Source: Apopatosoma sp963618495
Lineage (GTDB): Bacteria; Bacillota; Clostridia; Oscillospirales; CAG-272
Assembly: GCA_963618495.1 (NCBI GenBank)
Contig: CAVESF010000027.1
Location: 1 to 27,291, forward strand
Direction: 5' to 3'
Length of the DNA stretch: 27,291 bases
In this document: in pieces, positions 1 through 7,571 of the stretch
Layout: each line of letters opens with the position of its first letter
How positions within the stretch are numbered: the first letter of the stretch is position 1
Made by a program: the position numbers and the translations under genes
The notes under the pieces: model-generated
The model's database searches: none
Seen by the model: the letters and a program-made list of their open reading frames with translations, nothing else
Told to the model about the DNA's origin: nothing

Positions 1-758
1 AATACAATGATCTGCGGGAGCAGGCGGAGCTTGGCAACCTATATGCCGGGTACCGCCTCTCCCGTATTTTGTTTGATGAGGACAGTCCGTACTACGATGA
101 GTACGACGGCGCATATTACCTTGAATCCTCCGCAAAGCAGGGCTACCATGTGGCGCAGTATCGGCTCGGCAAGATGATCTATGAGGGTGGTTATTACCGT
201 CGTATTCCCGAGAACGCCGAGTATTGGCTTTTGCTGTCCGCAAGGCAGAACAACCCGTATGCCGAGGCATTGCTGGGGCGATTGTATCTCACCGGAGATT
301 TCCTTCGCCTTGACCGCAAGGCGGGTGTCGATCTTCTATACGATGCAATACGCCACGGGAACGCTCACGCGGCATATACGCTCGGCAAGTATTACGCCGA
401 CGGAAAGTGCCTGAAAAAAGACATTCCGAAAGCTATCGCGCTTTTGGAGCAGGCGGCGCAGATGGGCGACATTTATGCGGAGTACAGGCTCGCCAAGATC
501 TATCTCTTTGAATCGGACTGTTTTGATTGGCAGAAAGCAGTGGAGTATCTGAACACGGCAGCGCACAAGGACAACGAAAATGCCTATCGGGCATTGCAGA
601 ACATGAGCCGGAACACGGTGATCTCCATCACCACCGGCATTGCCGACCTGGTCGGCGATCTGTCAGCCATGTTTGATGAAAGACCGGCGGTGGAAGACTG
701 CACCACCATGCCGGAACACAGAGAAAGGAAGAAATATGAGTATGAGCAAAGTTTATAG
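1..758 (+). CDS. Sel1-repeat C-terminal region of a probable MobP-type relaxase (5' partial)
   Basis: The reading frame is open from the window edge (first full codon at 3) and gives 251 residues. It contains about five Sel1-like/TPR helical repeats, each with the pattern A-x-Y-x-L-G-x-x-Y, for example around AAYTLGKYYADG and AEYRLAKIYLF, then a tail with a short hydrophobic stretch (TVISITTGIADLVGDL) and a charged end. Relaxases of Clostridia conjugative elements often end in such Sel1 repeats. The catalytic part would lie to the left, outside the window, so the relaxase call is inference from the repeats and from the recombinase at the element end 420 bp downstream. A free-standing Sel1-repeat protein is the alternative. 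A TTG at 69 could be read as a start, but the repeat pattern continues upstream of it, so I treat the gene as truncated by the window. Confidence 0.6.
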   Translation, partial: YNDLREQAELGNLYAGYRLSRILFDEDSPYYDEYDGAYYLESSAKQGYHVAQYRLGKMIYEGGYYRRIPENAEYWLLLSARQNNPYAEALLGRLYLTGDFLRLDRKAGVDLLYDAIRHGNAHAAYTLGKYYADGKCLKKDIPKAIALLEQAAQMGDIYAEYRLAKIYLFESDCFDWQKAVEYLNTAAHKDNENAYRALQNMSRNTVISITTGIADLVGDLSAMFDERPAVEDCTTMPEHRERKKYEYEQSL

Positions 759-837
759 TATCACATTTTTATTATCTGAATTATTTTCTCTCGAAGGGAG
801 GAAAATATATCTGAAAAATCCTGAAAGAACGAGGTAA
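736..837 (+). CDS. Possible 33-residue ORF overlapping the end of the Sel1-repeat gene
   Basis: An ATG at 736 sits behind a usable ribosome site (GAAAGGAAGAAAT) and opens a 33-residue frame beginning MSMSKVYSIT. It overlaps the upstream gene by 23 bp and ends 4 bp before the next small gene starts. I recognise no family. It may be a real leader-like peptide of the element or the leftover of a longer gene shortened by deletion. The good ribosome site and tight packing are the only support. Confidence 0.3.
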   Translation: MSMSKVYSITFLLSELFSLEGRKIYLKNPERTR

Positions 838-841
838 TCGG

Positions 842-1021
842 ATGGGGAAAGTAATAACTGACGAAGAACGCGAAAAACGCATGGCAGAAGATATTTGGCT
901 TAATTATTTCAATCGTTATCTGTTTGAGAGCGGTACAATCTCAGAGAAAGAATACAAGAGAATGACCGAAAAGATTGCCGCAAGAAAAGCAAAACGCTAT
1001 CCTGAAAGGGACGCAAGGTGA
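842..1021 (+). CDS. Small 59-residue protein preceding the serine recombinase (SHOCT-like)
   Basis: The frame starts MGKVITDEEREKR and ends KRYPERDAR. It is highly charged and probably helical, with a segment SGTISEKEYKRMTEKI near residues 31-46 that resembles the short C-terminal SHOCT motif (glycine, then I-S-x-x-E-Y/F). Small SHOCT-type proteins are commonly found just before large serine recombinases in Clostridia conjugative elements, and this gene lies 160 bp before one. A purine-rich ribosome site (GAACGAGG) precedes the ATG. The function is unknown; a role as recombination accessory or regulator is a guess from position. A strong hairpin follows immediately. Confidence 0.6.
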   Translation: MGKVITDEEREKRMAEDIWLNYFNRYLFESGTISEKEYKRMTEKIAARKAKRYPERDAR

Positions 1022-1032
1022 GCGGGTTCACC

Positions 1033-1057
1033 TCGGGAGTGCTTTAAGCACTCCCGA
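1033..1057 (+). terminator. Perfect 10-bp hairpin after the small SHOCT-like gene
   Basis: TCGGGAGTGC and GCACTCCCGA form a perfect stem around a TTTAA loop, 12 bp after the stop codon. No run of T follows directly, so it is either a weak or factor-assisted terminator or an RNA-stabilising stem separating this gene from the recombinase promoter. Confidence 0.5.
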
Positions 1058-1106
1058 TACATAAAGATTTGCTAAAGATATTATTTGACAAATTTCGATT
1101 TCTGTA

Positions 1107-1143
1107 TTGCAATATAAGGTCGATTATGGTATAATACAATCGA
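1107..1143 (+). promoter_or_regulatory. Promoter of the serine recombinase with a dyad around the -10 box
   Basis: The -35 box TTGCAA (1107-1112) is followed after 17 bp by an extended -10, TGG then TATAAT (1130-1135). The -10 is bracketed by an inverted repeat, TCGATT at 1120-1125 and AATCGA at 1138-1143, and overlaps a smaller palindrome GTATAATAC (1129-1137). A repressor bound here would block RNA polymerase. The start codon lies 46 bp downstream of the -10. Confidence 0.6.
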
Positions 1144-1181
1144 TAGATAATGATAAAACGAATTTATGAAAGGGCGATGAT

Positions 1182-2864
1182 ATGGATATCTTAAATATCA
1201 GAGCATTATTGCGAACCAAATCAATATATGATATCCCCCTGCGGGTCACATATTACGCGCGCGTTTCTTCTGAAAGCGATGAACAGCTCAACTCACTCGA
1301 CAACCAGATTGCATATTATGAAGACTTGATTAGGAGAAACCGCGTATGGACATATGTTCCGGGTTATGTTGACGAGGGGCTTTCCGGTATCTCTACAAAG
1401 AAGAGAAAACATTTCAATGAGATGATTACTGATGCTAAGGAGGGTGCATTTGACCTGATTATAACAAAGGAAATCTCACGATTTGCCCGTAATACGCTTG
1501 ACTCTCTGCAATATACAAGAGAATTGCTCGGATGGGGAGTGGGCGTATTTTTCCAAAACGATAACATCAATACGCTTGACGAAGATGCAGAGCTTCGGCT
1601 TACAATTATGTCCTCCATCGCGCAGGATGAGCTTCGCAAGCTCTCATCGCGTGTCAAATTCGGGCATCAGCAAGCTATCAAGTCCAATGTGGTTCTTGGC
1701 AACAGCCGTATCTTCGGATATAAAAAGGATGAAAAACGCCTTGTCATTGACGAAAGCCAGGCACCGATGGTGCGCGATTTGTTCAGGCTTTACGCGACAG
1801 GCGAATACAGCATGAAGCAACTCGAAACGCTGTTCTACGAACAGGGATACCGTAATTACAACGGCAATAAGATTGCCCATACCACAATGTCGGGTATCAT
1901 ATCCAATCCGAAATATAAGGGTTATTATGTAGGCAACAAGGTTCGTATCGTGGACATGTTTACAAAAAAGCAGAAGTTTCTGCCTCCCGAAGAATGGGTC
2001 ATGTTTAAAGATGAAACAGGAGAAATTGTTCCCGCCATCGTATCCGAGGAACTATGGGATAAAGCAAATGAGGTATTGACCCGCAGAAGTGAGGATGTTA
2101 AAAACCGTCAGGGTATCTGCAACCACGCCAATCTCCTGACAGGAAAATTATACTGCGCCCATTGCGGTGCCGCATATTACCGTCGTGAATCCAAAAGCAA
2201 GGATGGCACGGTCAATTCAAAATGGGTATGCTCCGGAAAGATAAACAGCGGTGCTGATTCCTGTCCATCTTTCCCAATCTACGAGGATGAGATCAAGCCC
2301 ATCCTGTTCGAGGTGTTCAGTGAAACGCGTGTGGATGTGGAAGCTCTGCTTGCAAGCTACGAAGAAATGTTCCGGTCAATGGAAGCAGATGATGAAACCG
2401 CGGGACAGATGGAAGAACAAAAGCGGATTATAGCACTTGCCGACCAAAAGAAAAATAAACTTCTCGAGCTTGTAACGACAGGCGCCATTACGACGGCGAA
2501 TTTCAAATCCATGGCCGCCTCCTGCGACAGGGAAGCGGAGGAAGCGCAGAAAACGCTCACAGAACTGGAAAAGCAGCTATTCACAAAAGAGGAATACCGC
2601 AAGCACATCGGCGAGGTAAAAGCAAGACTTGATGCTGCTGTTCGTGACGCAAGCACAGGTATGATTACAAACGAATTTGTTGCCCAATATATTGATAAAA
2701 TCATAGTCACATCAGACGGAAATGATACAGCGAAACTTGAAATCAAGATATTTACGGGCAAAAATACGGAAAAATGGCTCAAAAAGCTCAGTGAACGACA
2801 TCGGGGTCGTACGGGTGTCATGTCTAAGAAGATGATCGAGTCCTACGAGAACTCTATTAAATAA
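1182..2864 (+). CDS. Large serine recombinase (site-specific integrase of a conjugative element)
   Basis: This 560-residue protein catalyses integration and excision by serine recombination. The N-terminal resolvase domain (about 20-165) has the catalytic serine at residue 29 in YYARVSSESDEQ, with downstream motifs DEGLSG, KEISRFARN and DELRKLSSRVKFG. A recombinase domain follows (about 185-290, beginning around GYKKDEKRLVIDE, with the ISNPKYKGYYVG motif), then a zinc ribbon (about 320-365; paired cysteines CAHC and later CSG and SCPS), then a coiled coil (about 395-480) typical of large serine integrases. Length and domain order are complete. The ribosome site is GAAAGGGCG. It is the last gene of the left-hand element, as in Tn1549-like and Tn5397-like elements where the recombinase marks one end. 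A strong terminator follows, isolating the chromosomal genes. The gene appears functional. Confidence 0.95.
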   Translation: MDILNIRALLRTKSIYDIPLRVTYYARVSSESDEQLNSLDNQIAYYEDLIRRNRVWTYVPGYVDEGLSGISTKKRKHFNEMITDAKEGAFDLIITKEISRFARNTLDSLQYTRELLGWGVGVFFQNDNINTLDEDAELRLTIMSSIAQDELRKLSSRVKFGHQQAIKSNVVLGNSRIFGYKKDEKRLVIDESQAPMVRDLFRLYATGEYSMKQLETLFYEQGYRNYNGNKIAHTTMSGIISNPKYKGYYVGNKVRIVDMFTKKQKFLPPEEWVMFKDETGEIVPAIVSEELWDKANEVLTRRSEDVKNRQGICNHANLLTGKLYCAHCGAAYYRRESKSKDGTVNSKWVCSGKINSGADSCPSFPIYEDEIKPILFEVFSETRVDVEALLASYEEMFRSMEADDETAGQMEEQKRIIALADQKKNKLLELVTTGAITTANFKSMAASCDREAEEAQKTLTELEKQLFTKEEYRKHIGEVKARLDAAVRDASTGMITNEFVAQYIDKIIVTSDGNDTAKLEIKIFTGKNTEKWLKKLSERHRGRTGVMSKKMIESYENSIK

Positions 2865-2892
2865 GCTTCAAGGGAATATTTATTAAAAATGA

Positions 2893-2932
2893 AATCGGTC
2901 GCATGGCATTTTGCTGTGCGACTGATTTTTTT
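2893..2932 (+). terminator. Rho-independent terminator of the recombinase
   Basis: An 11-bp stem (AATCGGTCGCA paired with TGCGACTGATT, one G-T pair) encloses a 13-base loop and runs into seven T residues. It lies 28 bp after the recombinase stop codon. Confidence 0.85.
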
Positions 2933-2985
2933 GTTGCGTTTTGCGGGCATCGGCTTTTTGTTTTGCCGAAAATGTCCTTACGCTC

Positions 2986-3018
2986 TTGAATAATTTACCG
3001 ATATATGTTATAATTATT
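2986..3018 (+). promoter_or_regulatory. Promoter of deoC-deoD
   Basis: TTGAAT (2986-2991), 17 bp, then TATAAT (3009-3014) with an extended TG upstream of the -10. An inverted repeat AATAATT (2989-2995) and AATTATT (3012-3018), 16 bp apart, overlaps both boxes and could be an operator. It lies just 54 bp from the recombinase terminator, so the mobile element inserted very close to, but not into, this promoter. Confidence 0.75.
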
Positions 3019-3090
3019 ACATCAGGACACGGCACGGATGCCGAAAAACCCGCGCGAAAAACAAAAAACAAATACAAATGAGGTGTAATC

Positions 3091-3762
3091 ATGGAACTTG
3101 AAAAGATTTTATCCGCGGTAGACCACACATTACTTGCACAGGGTGCGACATGGGAGGAGATAAAAGCAATATGCGATGACGGCATAAAGTATCATACGGC
3201 TTCCGTATGTATTCCGCCGTCATATGTTTCGCGCGCAAAGGAATATGTCGGCGATAAGGTTGCCGTATGCACGGTAGTCGGCTTCCCCAACGGATATTCC
3301 ACAACGGCGGCAAAATGCTTTGAAGCGGAGGACGCAATAAAAAACGGTGCCGATGAGATTGATATGGTCATCAATATCGGCTGGCTCAAGGATAAGAAAT
3401 ATGACGACCTGCTCGCCGATATAAAAGCCGTAAAGGCTGCCTGCTCGGGTCATATACTCAAAGTTATCATCGAAACATGCCTGCTCACCGATGAAGAAAA
3501 GATAAAGATGTGCGAAATAGTAAGCAAATCGGGCGCCGATTTCATCAAGACTTCCACAGGCTTTTCCACAGGCGGCGCAACTTTTGACGATATCGCGCTT
3601 TTCGCCGCTCATGTTGAAAGCCATCTCAAAATAAAGGCGGCAGGCGGCATCTCGTCACTCGAGGATGCCGAAAAATTCCTCACTCTCGGCGCATCGCGTC
3701 TCGGTACGAGCAGAATAGTGAAAGCAGTAAAGAAAATGCCGACGGAATCCGTCGGATATTAA
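3091..3762 (+). CDS. deoC: Deoxyribose-phosphate aldolase
   Basis: DeoC is a cytoplasmic class I aldolase that splits 2-deoxyribose-5-phosphate into acetaldehyde and glyceraldehyde-3-phosphate, the last step of deoxynucleoside breakdown. The 223-residue protein has the usual length and a complete TIM-barrel. The Schiff-base lysine is K153 in FIKTSTGF, the proton-relay lysine is K182 in KIKAAGGI, and the conserved aspartate is D91 in DEIDMV. The ribosome site is GAGGTG, 6 bases before the ATG. deoD follows after a 14-bp gap, so the two are co-transcribed from the promoter at 2986. Feeding this enzyme requires phosphopentomutase to convert deoxyribose-1-phosphate, and no such gene is in the window. 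Confidence 0.97.
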   Translation: MELEKILSAVDHTLLAQGATWEEIKAICDDGIKYHTASVCIPPSYVSRAKEYVGDKVAVCTVVGFPNGYSTTAAKCFEAEDAIKNGADEIDMVINIGWLKDKKYDDLLADIKAVKAACSGHILKVIIETCLLTDEEKIKMCEIVSKSGADFIKTSTGFSTGGATFDDIALFAAHVESHLKIKAAGGISSLEDAEKFLTLGASRLGTSRIVKAVKKMPTESVGY

Positions 3763-3776
3763 ATAAGGAGGACAAT

Positions 3777-4532
3777 ATGGCAAATTACCCGACACCGCAT
3801 ATAAATGCGACGCCCGATGATTTCGCTCCCACCGTTCTCATGCCCGGCGACCCGCTCCGCTCAAAATTCATCGCGGAGAATTTTCTCGAGGCTCCGAGAC
3901 TCGTAAACAATGTCCGCGGTATACAGGGCTATACCGGAACATACAAGGGTACTCCCGTATCCGTCATGGCGAGCGGCATGGGCATTCCGTCCATCGGCAT
4001 ATATTCATATGAACTCTTCAACTTTTTCGGCGTTGAAAATATCATCCGCGTAGGCTCTGCCGGCGGCTACTCCGAAAAAGTGCATATCCGCGATATCGTT
4101 ATAGGGCAGGGTGCCTGCACGGATTCAAACTACGCTTCGCAGTTTCATCTCCCCGGAACATTCGCTCCGATATGCGATTTCACTCTGCTTTCCGCCTGCG
4201 TGGAATCGGCAAAATCACTCGGCATAAGCAATTATCATGTCGGCAATGTGCTCTCCTCCGATTGCTTCTACGGCGACGGCGCGGGACTTCCCGACTGGAT
4301 GCAGATAAAGAACGCATGGGCTAAAATGGGCGTGCTCGCAGTGGAAATGGAAAGTGCCGCACTCTATATGAACGCGGCAAGAGCGGGCAGGCGTGCGCTC
4401 GGCGTTTTCACCGTGTCCGATCATCTTGTGACAGGTGAGGCTACAAGCGCGCTCGAGCGTCAGACCTCGTTTACGGCAATGATGGAGCTTGCGCTCGAAA
4501 CAGCCGTTTCCATGGCAAAGGCAAGACTCTGA
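3777..4532 (+). CDS. deoD: Purine-nucleoside phosphorylase, DeoD type
   Basis: This hexameric-type enzyme splits purine (deoxy)nucleosides with phosphate into base and (deoxy)ribose-1-phosphate. The 251-residue protein shows the DeoD N-terminus TPHINA, the phosphate-binding MPGDPLR loop, VRVGSAGG-like core (here IIRVGSAGGY), the nucleoside-binding VEMESAALY segment and the catalytic aspartate in FTVSDHLVTGE. It is somewhat longer than the E. coli enzyme, with an added GAGLPDWMQIKNA segment before the VEMES motif. A strong AAGGAGG ribosome site precedes the ATG. It follows deoC directly. No clear terminator follows, so some read-through into the transporter genes is possible. A uridine phosphorylase assignment is less likely because of the TPHINA start and the SDH motif. 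Confidence 0.93.
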   Translation: MANYPTPHINATPDDFAPTVLMPGDPLRSKFIAENFLEAPRLVNNVRGIQGYTGTYKGTPVSVMASGMGIPSIGIYSYELFNFFGVENIIRVGSAGGYSEKVHIRDIVIGQGACTDSNYASQFHLPGTFAPICDFTLLSACVESAKSLGISNYHVGNVLSSDCFYGDGAGLPDWMQIKNAWAKMGVLAVEMESAALYMNAARAGRRALGVFTVSDHLVTGEATSALERQTSFTAMMELALETAVSMAKARL

Positions 4533-4600
4533 TGACGCTATAGTGCGCTTTGCATATAGTTGCGCGGTAAAAATGTCGATTTTGCACAACCGTAGAAAAT

Positions 4601-4666
4601 TATAAATAAAATTTATATGGAATGTGCCAAAATGGCATTGACAAATAAAAGCATGTCATATATAAT
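4601..4666 (+). promoter_or_regulatory. Consensus promoter and two upstream palindromes of the nucleoside importer
   Basis: A perfect consensus promoter, TTGACA (4638-4643), 17 bp, TATAAT (4661-4666), drives the lipoprotein gene through a leader of about 65 bases. Immediately upstream is a palindrome TGCCA-AAA-TGGCA (4625-4637) touching the -35 box, and before it another, TATAAAT-AAA-ATTTATA (4601-4617). Both are candidate regulator sites. The leader contains small hairpins (for example TGGGA-CTT-TCCCA) but I see no known riboswitch fold. Confidence 0.75.
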
Positions 4667-4736
4667 AGTTATAGTATTAAAGTTTTATACTTTAAACAAA
4701 ATATGGGACTTTCCCAAAAAACACAGGAGAAATACT

Positions 4737-5831
4737 ATGAAAAAGATTGTTTCTGTTTTCCTTTGCATTGCAATGCTCGCTACATGCTGCGTTGCTCTTG
4801 CATCCTGCGGCAAAAAGACATTTGAGATCGCAGTAGTTACGGATGTAGGTCAGCTCATGGACGGCGGCTTCAACCAGGGTACATACGAAGGTGCCAAGGC
4901 TTATGCCGAAAAGAACGGTCTCACCTACAAGTACTATCAGCCGGACAACGGCTCCGACGCCAGCGACAACGACCGTATAGCTGCTATGAGACAGGCTATC
5001 AACAACGGCGCTAAAGTTATCGTTACTCCCGGCTTTCTTCAGGAAACAGCTATAAAGACTGTTGCCAAGGAAAATCCAGATGTCAAATTTGTATTTGTTG
5101 ACGGATGGGCGCTCGGTCTTAACAATGTTACCGCTATCACCTACAAGGAGCAGGAATGCGGCTACATGGCAGGCTACGCAGTAGTTAAAGACGGATTTAC
5201 AAAGCTCGGCTACACTGGCGGTGGCGGCGGTGCAAACCCTGCCTGCAACCGTTTCGGTTACGGCTTCGTTCAGGGTGCTGAAGCGGCTGCAAAAGAGCTT
5301 GGCACAAACATCACAATCAAGTACAGCTACAAGTACGGCGACAGCTTCTCGGCTTCTCCCGAGCTTCAGACACAGATCGCAGGCTGGTATGCGGCAGGCA
5401 CAGAAGTAGTATTCTCCTGCGGCGGCTCCATGCTCCAGTCCGTTAAGTCTGCGGCTGCAGAATATCCGAATGTAAAAATAGTCGGTGTTGACACAGACCA
5501 GTCTGCCCAGTCTGCTCAGGTCATCACATCCGCTATGAAAGAGCTTGCAGTATCCGTTCAGCAGGTTCTCGGTCAGTTCTATGCAGATAAGTGGGACGCT
5601 GAGCTTGCAAATAAAGTTCAGGACCTCGGCGCTGCAGATAACGCTACAGGTCTTCCCACAGCGGAAGGCTCATGGAGATTCTCCAAATTTACCGTTGCCG
5701 AGTATACAGAGCTCTTCAATAAGATTAAAGACGGTACGATAGTTCCGTCCAGCAAGGTTCCCGAGGCTGCAAACTATGCCGAGTGGCTCTCCGAGGGTCT
5801 TACAAACACAACTATCGAATTTGAGAAATAA
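4737..5831 (+). CDS. bmpA: BMP-family nucleoside-binding lipoprotein of an ABC importer
   Basis: The 364-residue protein is the extracellular substrate receptor, anchored to the membrane by lipid. The ATG at 4737 is chosen because it follows a good ribosome site (CAGGAGAAATACT) and starts a lipoprotein signal peptide with lipobox LASC, lipidated at Cys24. The same frame continues 40 codons upstream, but that part holds the promoter. The mature protein has the BMP (basic membrane protein, PBP1-like) fold, with early motif VGQLMDGGFNQGTYEGAK and later GADNATG-like C-terminal elements. BMP receptors of this operon type bind purine and pyrimidine nucleosides, and the phosphorylases on both sides support that. 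Codon use is smoother and more biased than in neighbours, in keeping with high expression. Confidence 0.93.
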   Translation: MKKIVSVFLCIAMLATCCVALASCGKKTFEIAVVTDVGQLMDGGFNQGTYEGAKAYAEKNGLTYKYYQPDNGSDASDNDRIAAMRQAINNGAKVIVTPGFLQETAIKTVAKENPDVKFVFVDGWALGLNNVTAITYKEQECGYMAGYAVVKDGFTKLGYTGGGGGANPACNRFGYGFVQGAEAAAKELGTNITIKYSYKYGDSFSASPELQTQIAGWYAAGTEVVFSCGGSMLQSVKSAAAEYPNVKIVGVDTDQSAQSAQVITSAMKELAVSVQQVLGQFYADKWDAELANKVQDLGAADNATGLPTAEGSWRFSKFTVAEYTELFNKIKDGTIVPSSKVPEAANYAEWLSEGLTNTTIEFEK

Positions 5832-5849
5832 TAAATAGTTTTTCAGTCC

Positions 5850-5881
5850 GCCGTATGTGCGCCAATCGGCGCACATACGGC
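5850..5881 (+). promoter_or_regulatory. 14-bp perfect hairpin after the binding-protein gene
   Basis: GCCGTATGTGCGCC and GGCGCACATACGGC form a perfect 14-bp stem around an AATC loop, 18 bp after the lipoprotein stop. No T-run follows, so full termination is unlikely. Such stems after a binding-protein gene commonly protect the upstream mRNA or reduce read-through, making receptor more abundant than the membrane parts. Confidence 0.7.
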
Positions 5882-5902
5882 ATTCTGTTATAGCAGGCTC
5901 AC

Positions 5903-5945
5903 TTCCTTTTGAGAGCGCATCTGTGCGCTGCCCCCTCAAAAGGAA
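5903..5945 (+). promoter_or_regulatory. Nested hairpin between receptor and ATPase genes
   Basis: An 11-bp perfect outer stem (TTCCTTTTGAG with CTCAAAAGGAA) encloses a second hairpin (AGCGCA-TCTG-TGCGCT). The 3' arm contains AAAAGGAA just before an upstream in-frame ATG at 5946, so the fold would hide that potential start, leaving the one at 5979 for use. It may be a second processing or attenuation element. Confidence 0.6.
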
Positions 5946-5978
5946 ATGAAAACTATATCTGTAAGGAAGGCACAGCTT

Positions 5979-7571
5979 ATGAACGAAGAAAAGATAAATA
6001 TATCGCAAGGCAAAACAGGCGAAGCTCCCTACATTATCGAGATGCGGAATATCACAAAGGTATTTCCCGGCATCGTCGCAAACGACGATATCACTCTCCG
6101 GCTGAAAAAGGGCGAGATTCACGCTCTGCTCGGCGAAAACGGTGCCGGAAAATCTACGCTCATGAGCGTTCTTTTCGGTCTTTACAAGCCGGAAAAGGGC
6201 GAAATACTGAAAAACGGAGAGGTTGTCGATATCAGAGACCCGAACGACGCGAATGCGCTCGGCATAGGCATGGTACATCAGCACTTCAAGCTTGTAGAGG
6301 TATTTTCCGTGCTGGATAATATCATCCTCGGAGTGGAACCGAATAAATTCGGTTTTCTTCGCAAGAAGCAGGCGAGAGAAAAGGTTATGCACCTCTCCGA
6401 AACATACGGACTGAATGTAGACCCCGACGCGCTTGTCGAGGATATAACCGTCGGTATGCAGCAGAGGACGGAGATTCTCAAAATGCTCTATCGCGACAAT
6501 GAGATACTCATTTTCGACGAACCGACGGCGGTTCTGACCCCTGCGGAAATTTCAGAGCTGATGGATATCATGAAGAGAATGAAGGAGGAAGGCAAGTCAA
6601 TCCTCTTTATCTCTCACAAGCTCAACGAAATAATGTCTGTTGCCGACAGAGTAACGGTTCTGCGCAAGGGCAAATACATAGGCACGGTCAATGTAAGCGA
6701 AACGACAAAGGAAGAACTCTCCAACATGATGGTAGGCAGAGATGTCAAGTTTGTCGTGGACAAGGCATCGGCAAATCCGAAGGATGTTGTTCTTGCAGTC
6801 AGAAATATGTGCATTTACAGCAAGCATAAAAAGAAGGATTGTGTGCACAATGTTTCCCTTGACGTTCATGCGGGAGAAATAGTCTGCATCGCGGGCATCG
6901 ACGGGAACGGACAGACTGAATTTGTCCACGGGCTGACGGGACTCGAAAAGGTGGAGAGCGGCACAGTCACTCTCTGCGGAACCGATATCACGCACAAGAA
7001 CGTGCGCTATCGCAATACGCACGGCATGAGCCACATCCCCGAGGACAGGCACAAGCACGGGCTTATCCTTGATTATTCGCTTGAAAACAATCTCGTGCTC
7101 CAGCGTTATTTTGAGCCGAAATTCCAAAAGCACGGATTCATAAAATTCGATGAGGTGGAAAGATACTCCGAGGAGCTTATCGAACGGTACGATGTGCGCT
7201 CCGGTCAGGGCTCGAAAACCGCCGCGCGTTCCATGTCGGGCGGCAATCAGCAGAAGGCGATAATCGCCCGCGAGCTTGACCGCGAGCATACGCTCCTCGT
7301 GGCTGTTCAGCCGACGCGCGGACTCGATATCGGCGCCATAGAATCCGTCCACAAAAAGATGATAGAATCGCGCGACAACGGAGCGGCTGTTCTGCTCGTT
7401 TCGCTCGAACTGGACGAGGTAATGAATGTTTCGGACAGGATTCTCGTCATGTATGAGGGCGAAATAGTCGGCGAATTTGACCCGAAGAAGATAACCGTGC
7501 AGGAACTCGGACTCTATATGTCCGGTGCAAAGAGACAGACTGCCGCAAAGGAGGAAGAGGGCAATGAATAA
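5979..7571 (+). CDS. nupA: Nucleoside ABC importer, double ATP-binding protein
   Basis: This 530-residue cytoplasmic protein has two fused ABC domains like RbsA/NupA and powers the importer. Domain 1 (about 15-250) has Walker A GENGAGKST, a degenerate signature ITVGMQQR, Walker B ILIFDEPTAVLTP and an ISHKL switch region. Domain 2 (about 265-510) lacks the Walker A lysine (GIDGNGQTE) and the Walker B glutamate (LLVAVQPTRGLD) but keeps the signature MSGGNQQKA, the usual asymmetry of this family. I chose the ATG at 5979 because AAGGAAGG lies 9 bases upstream; an ATG 11 codons earlier sits against a hairpin. The gene overlaps the next by 8 bp, showing translational coupling. Confidence 0.94.
   Translation: MNEEKINISQGKTGEAPYIIEMRNITKVFPGIVANDDITLRLKKGEIHALLGENGAGKSTLMSVLFGLYKPEKGEILKNGEVVDIRDPNDANALGIGMVHQHFKLVEVFSVLDNIILGVEPNKFGFLRKKQAREKVMHLSETYGLNVDPDALVEDITVGMQQRTEILKMLYRDNEILIFDEPTAVLTPAEISELMDIMKRMKEEGKSILFISHKLNEIMSVADRVTVLRKGKYIGTVNVSETTKEELSNMMVGRDVKFVVDKASANPKDVVLAVRNMCIYSKHKKKDCVHNVSLDVHAGEIVCIAGIDGNGQTEFVHGLTGLEKVESGTVTLCGTDITHKNVRYRNTHGMSHIPEDRHKHGLILDYSLENNLVLQRYFEPKFQKHGFIKFDEVERYSEELIERYDVRSGQGSKTAARSMSGGNQQKAIIARELDREHTLLVAVQPTRGLDIGAIESVHKKMIESRDNGAAVLLVSLELDEVMNVSDRILVMYEGEIVGEFDPKKITVQELGLYMSGAKRQTAAKEEEGNE

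Noticed and set aside
1085..1090. TTGACA as -35 box of the recombinase promoter
   Set aside because: It is 39 bp from the only good -10 box. TTGCAA at 1107 has the correct 17-bp spacing.
4673..4736. Possible purine riboswitch in the importer leader
   Set aside because: The leader is only about 65 bases and lacks the three-helix purine aptamer with its conserved loop bases. Only small simple hairpins are seen.
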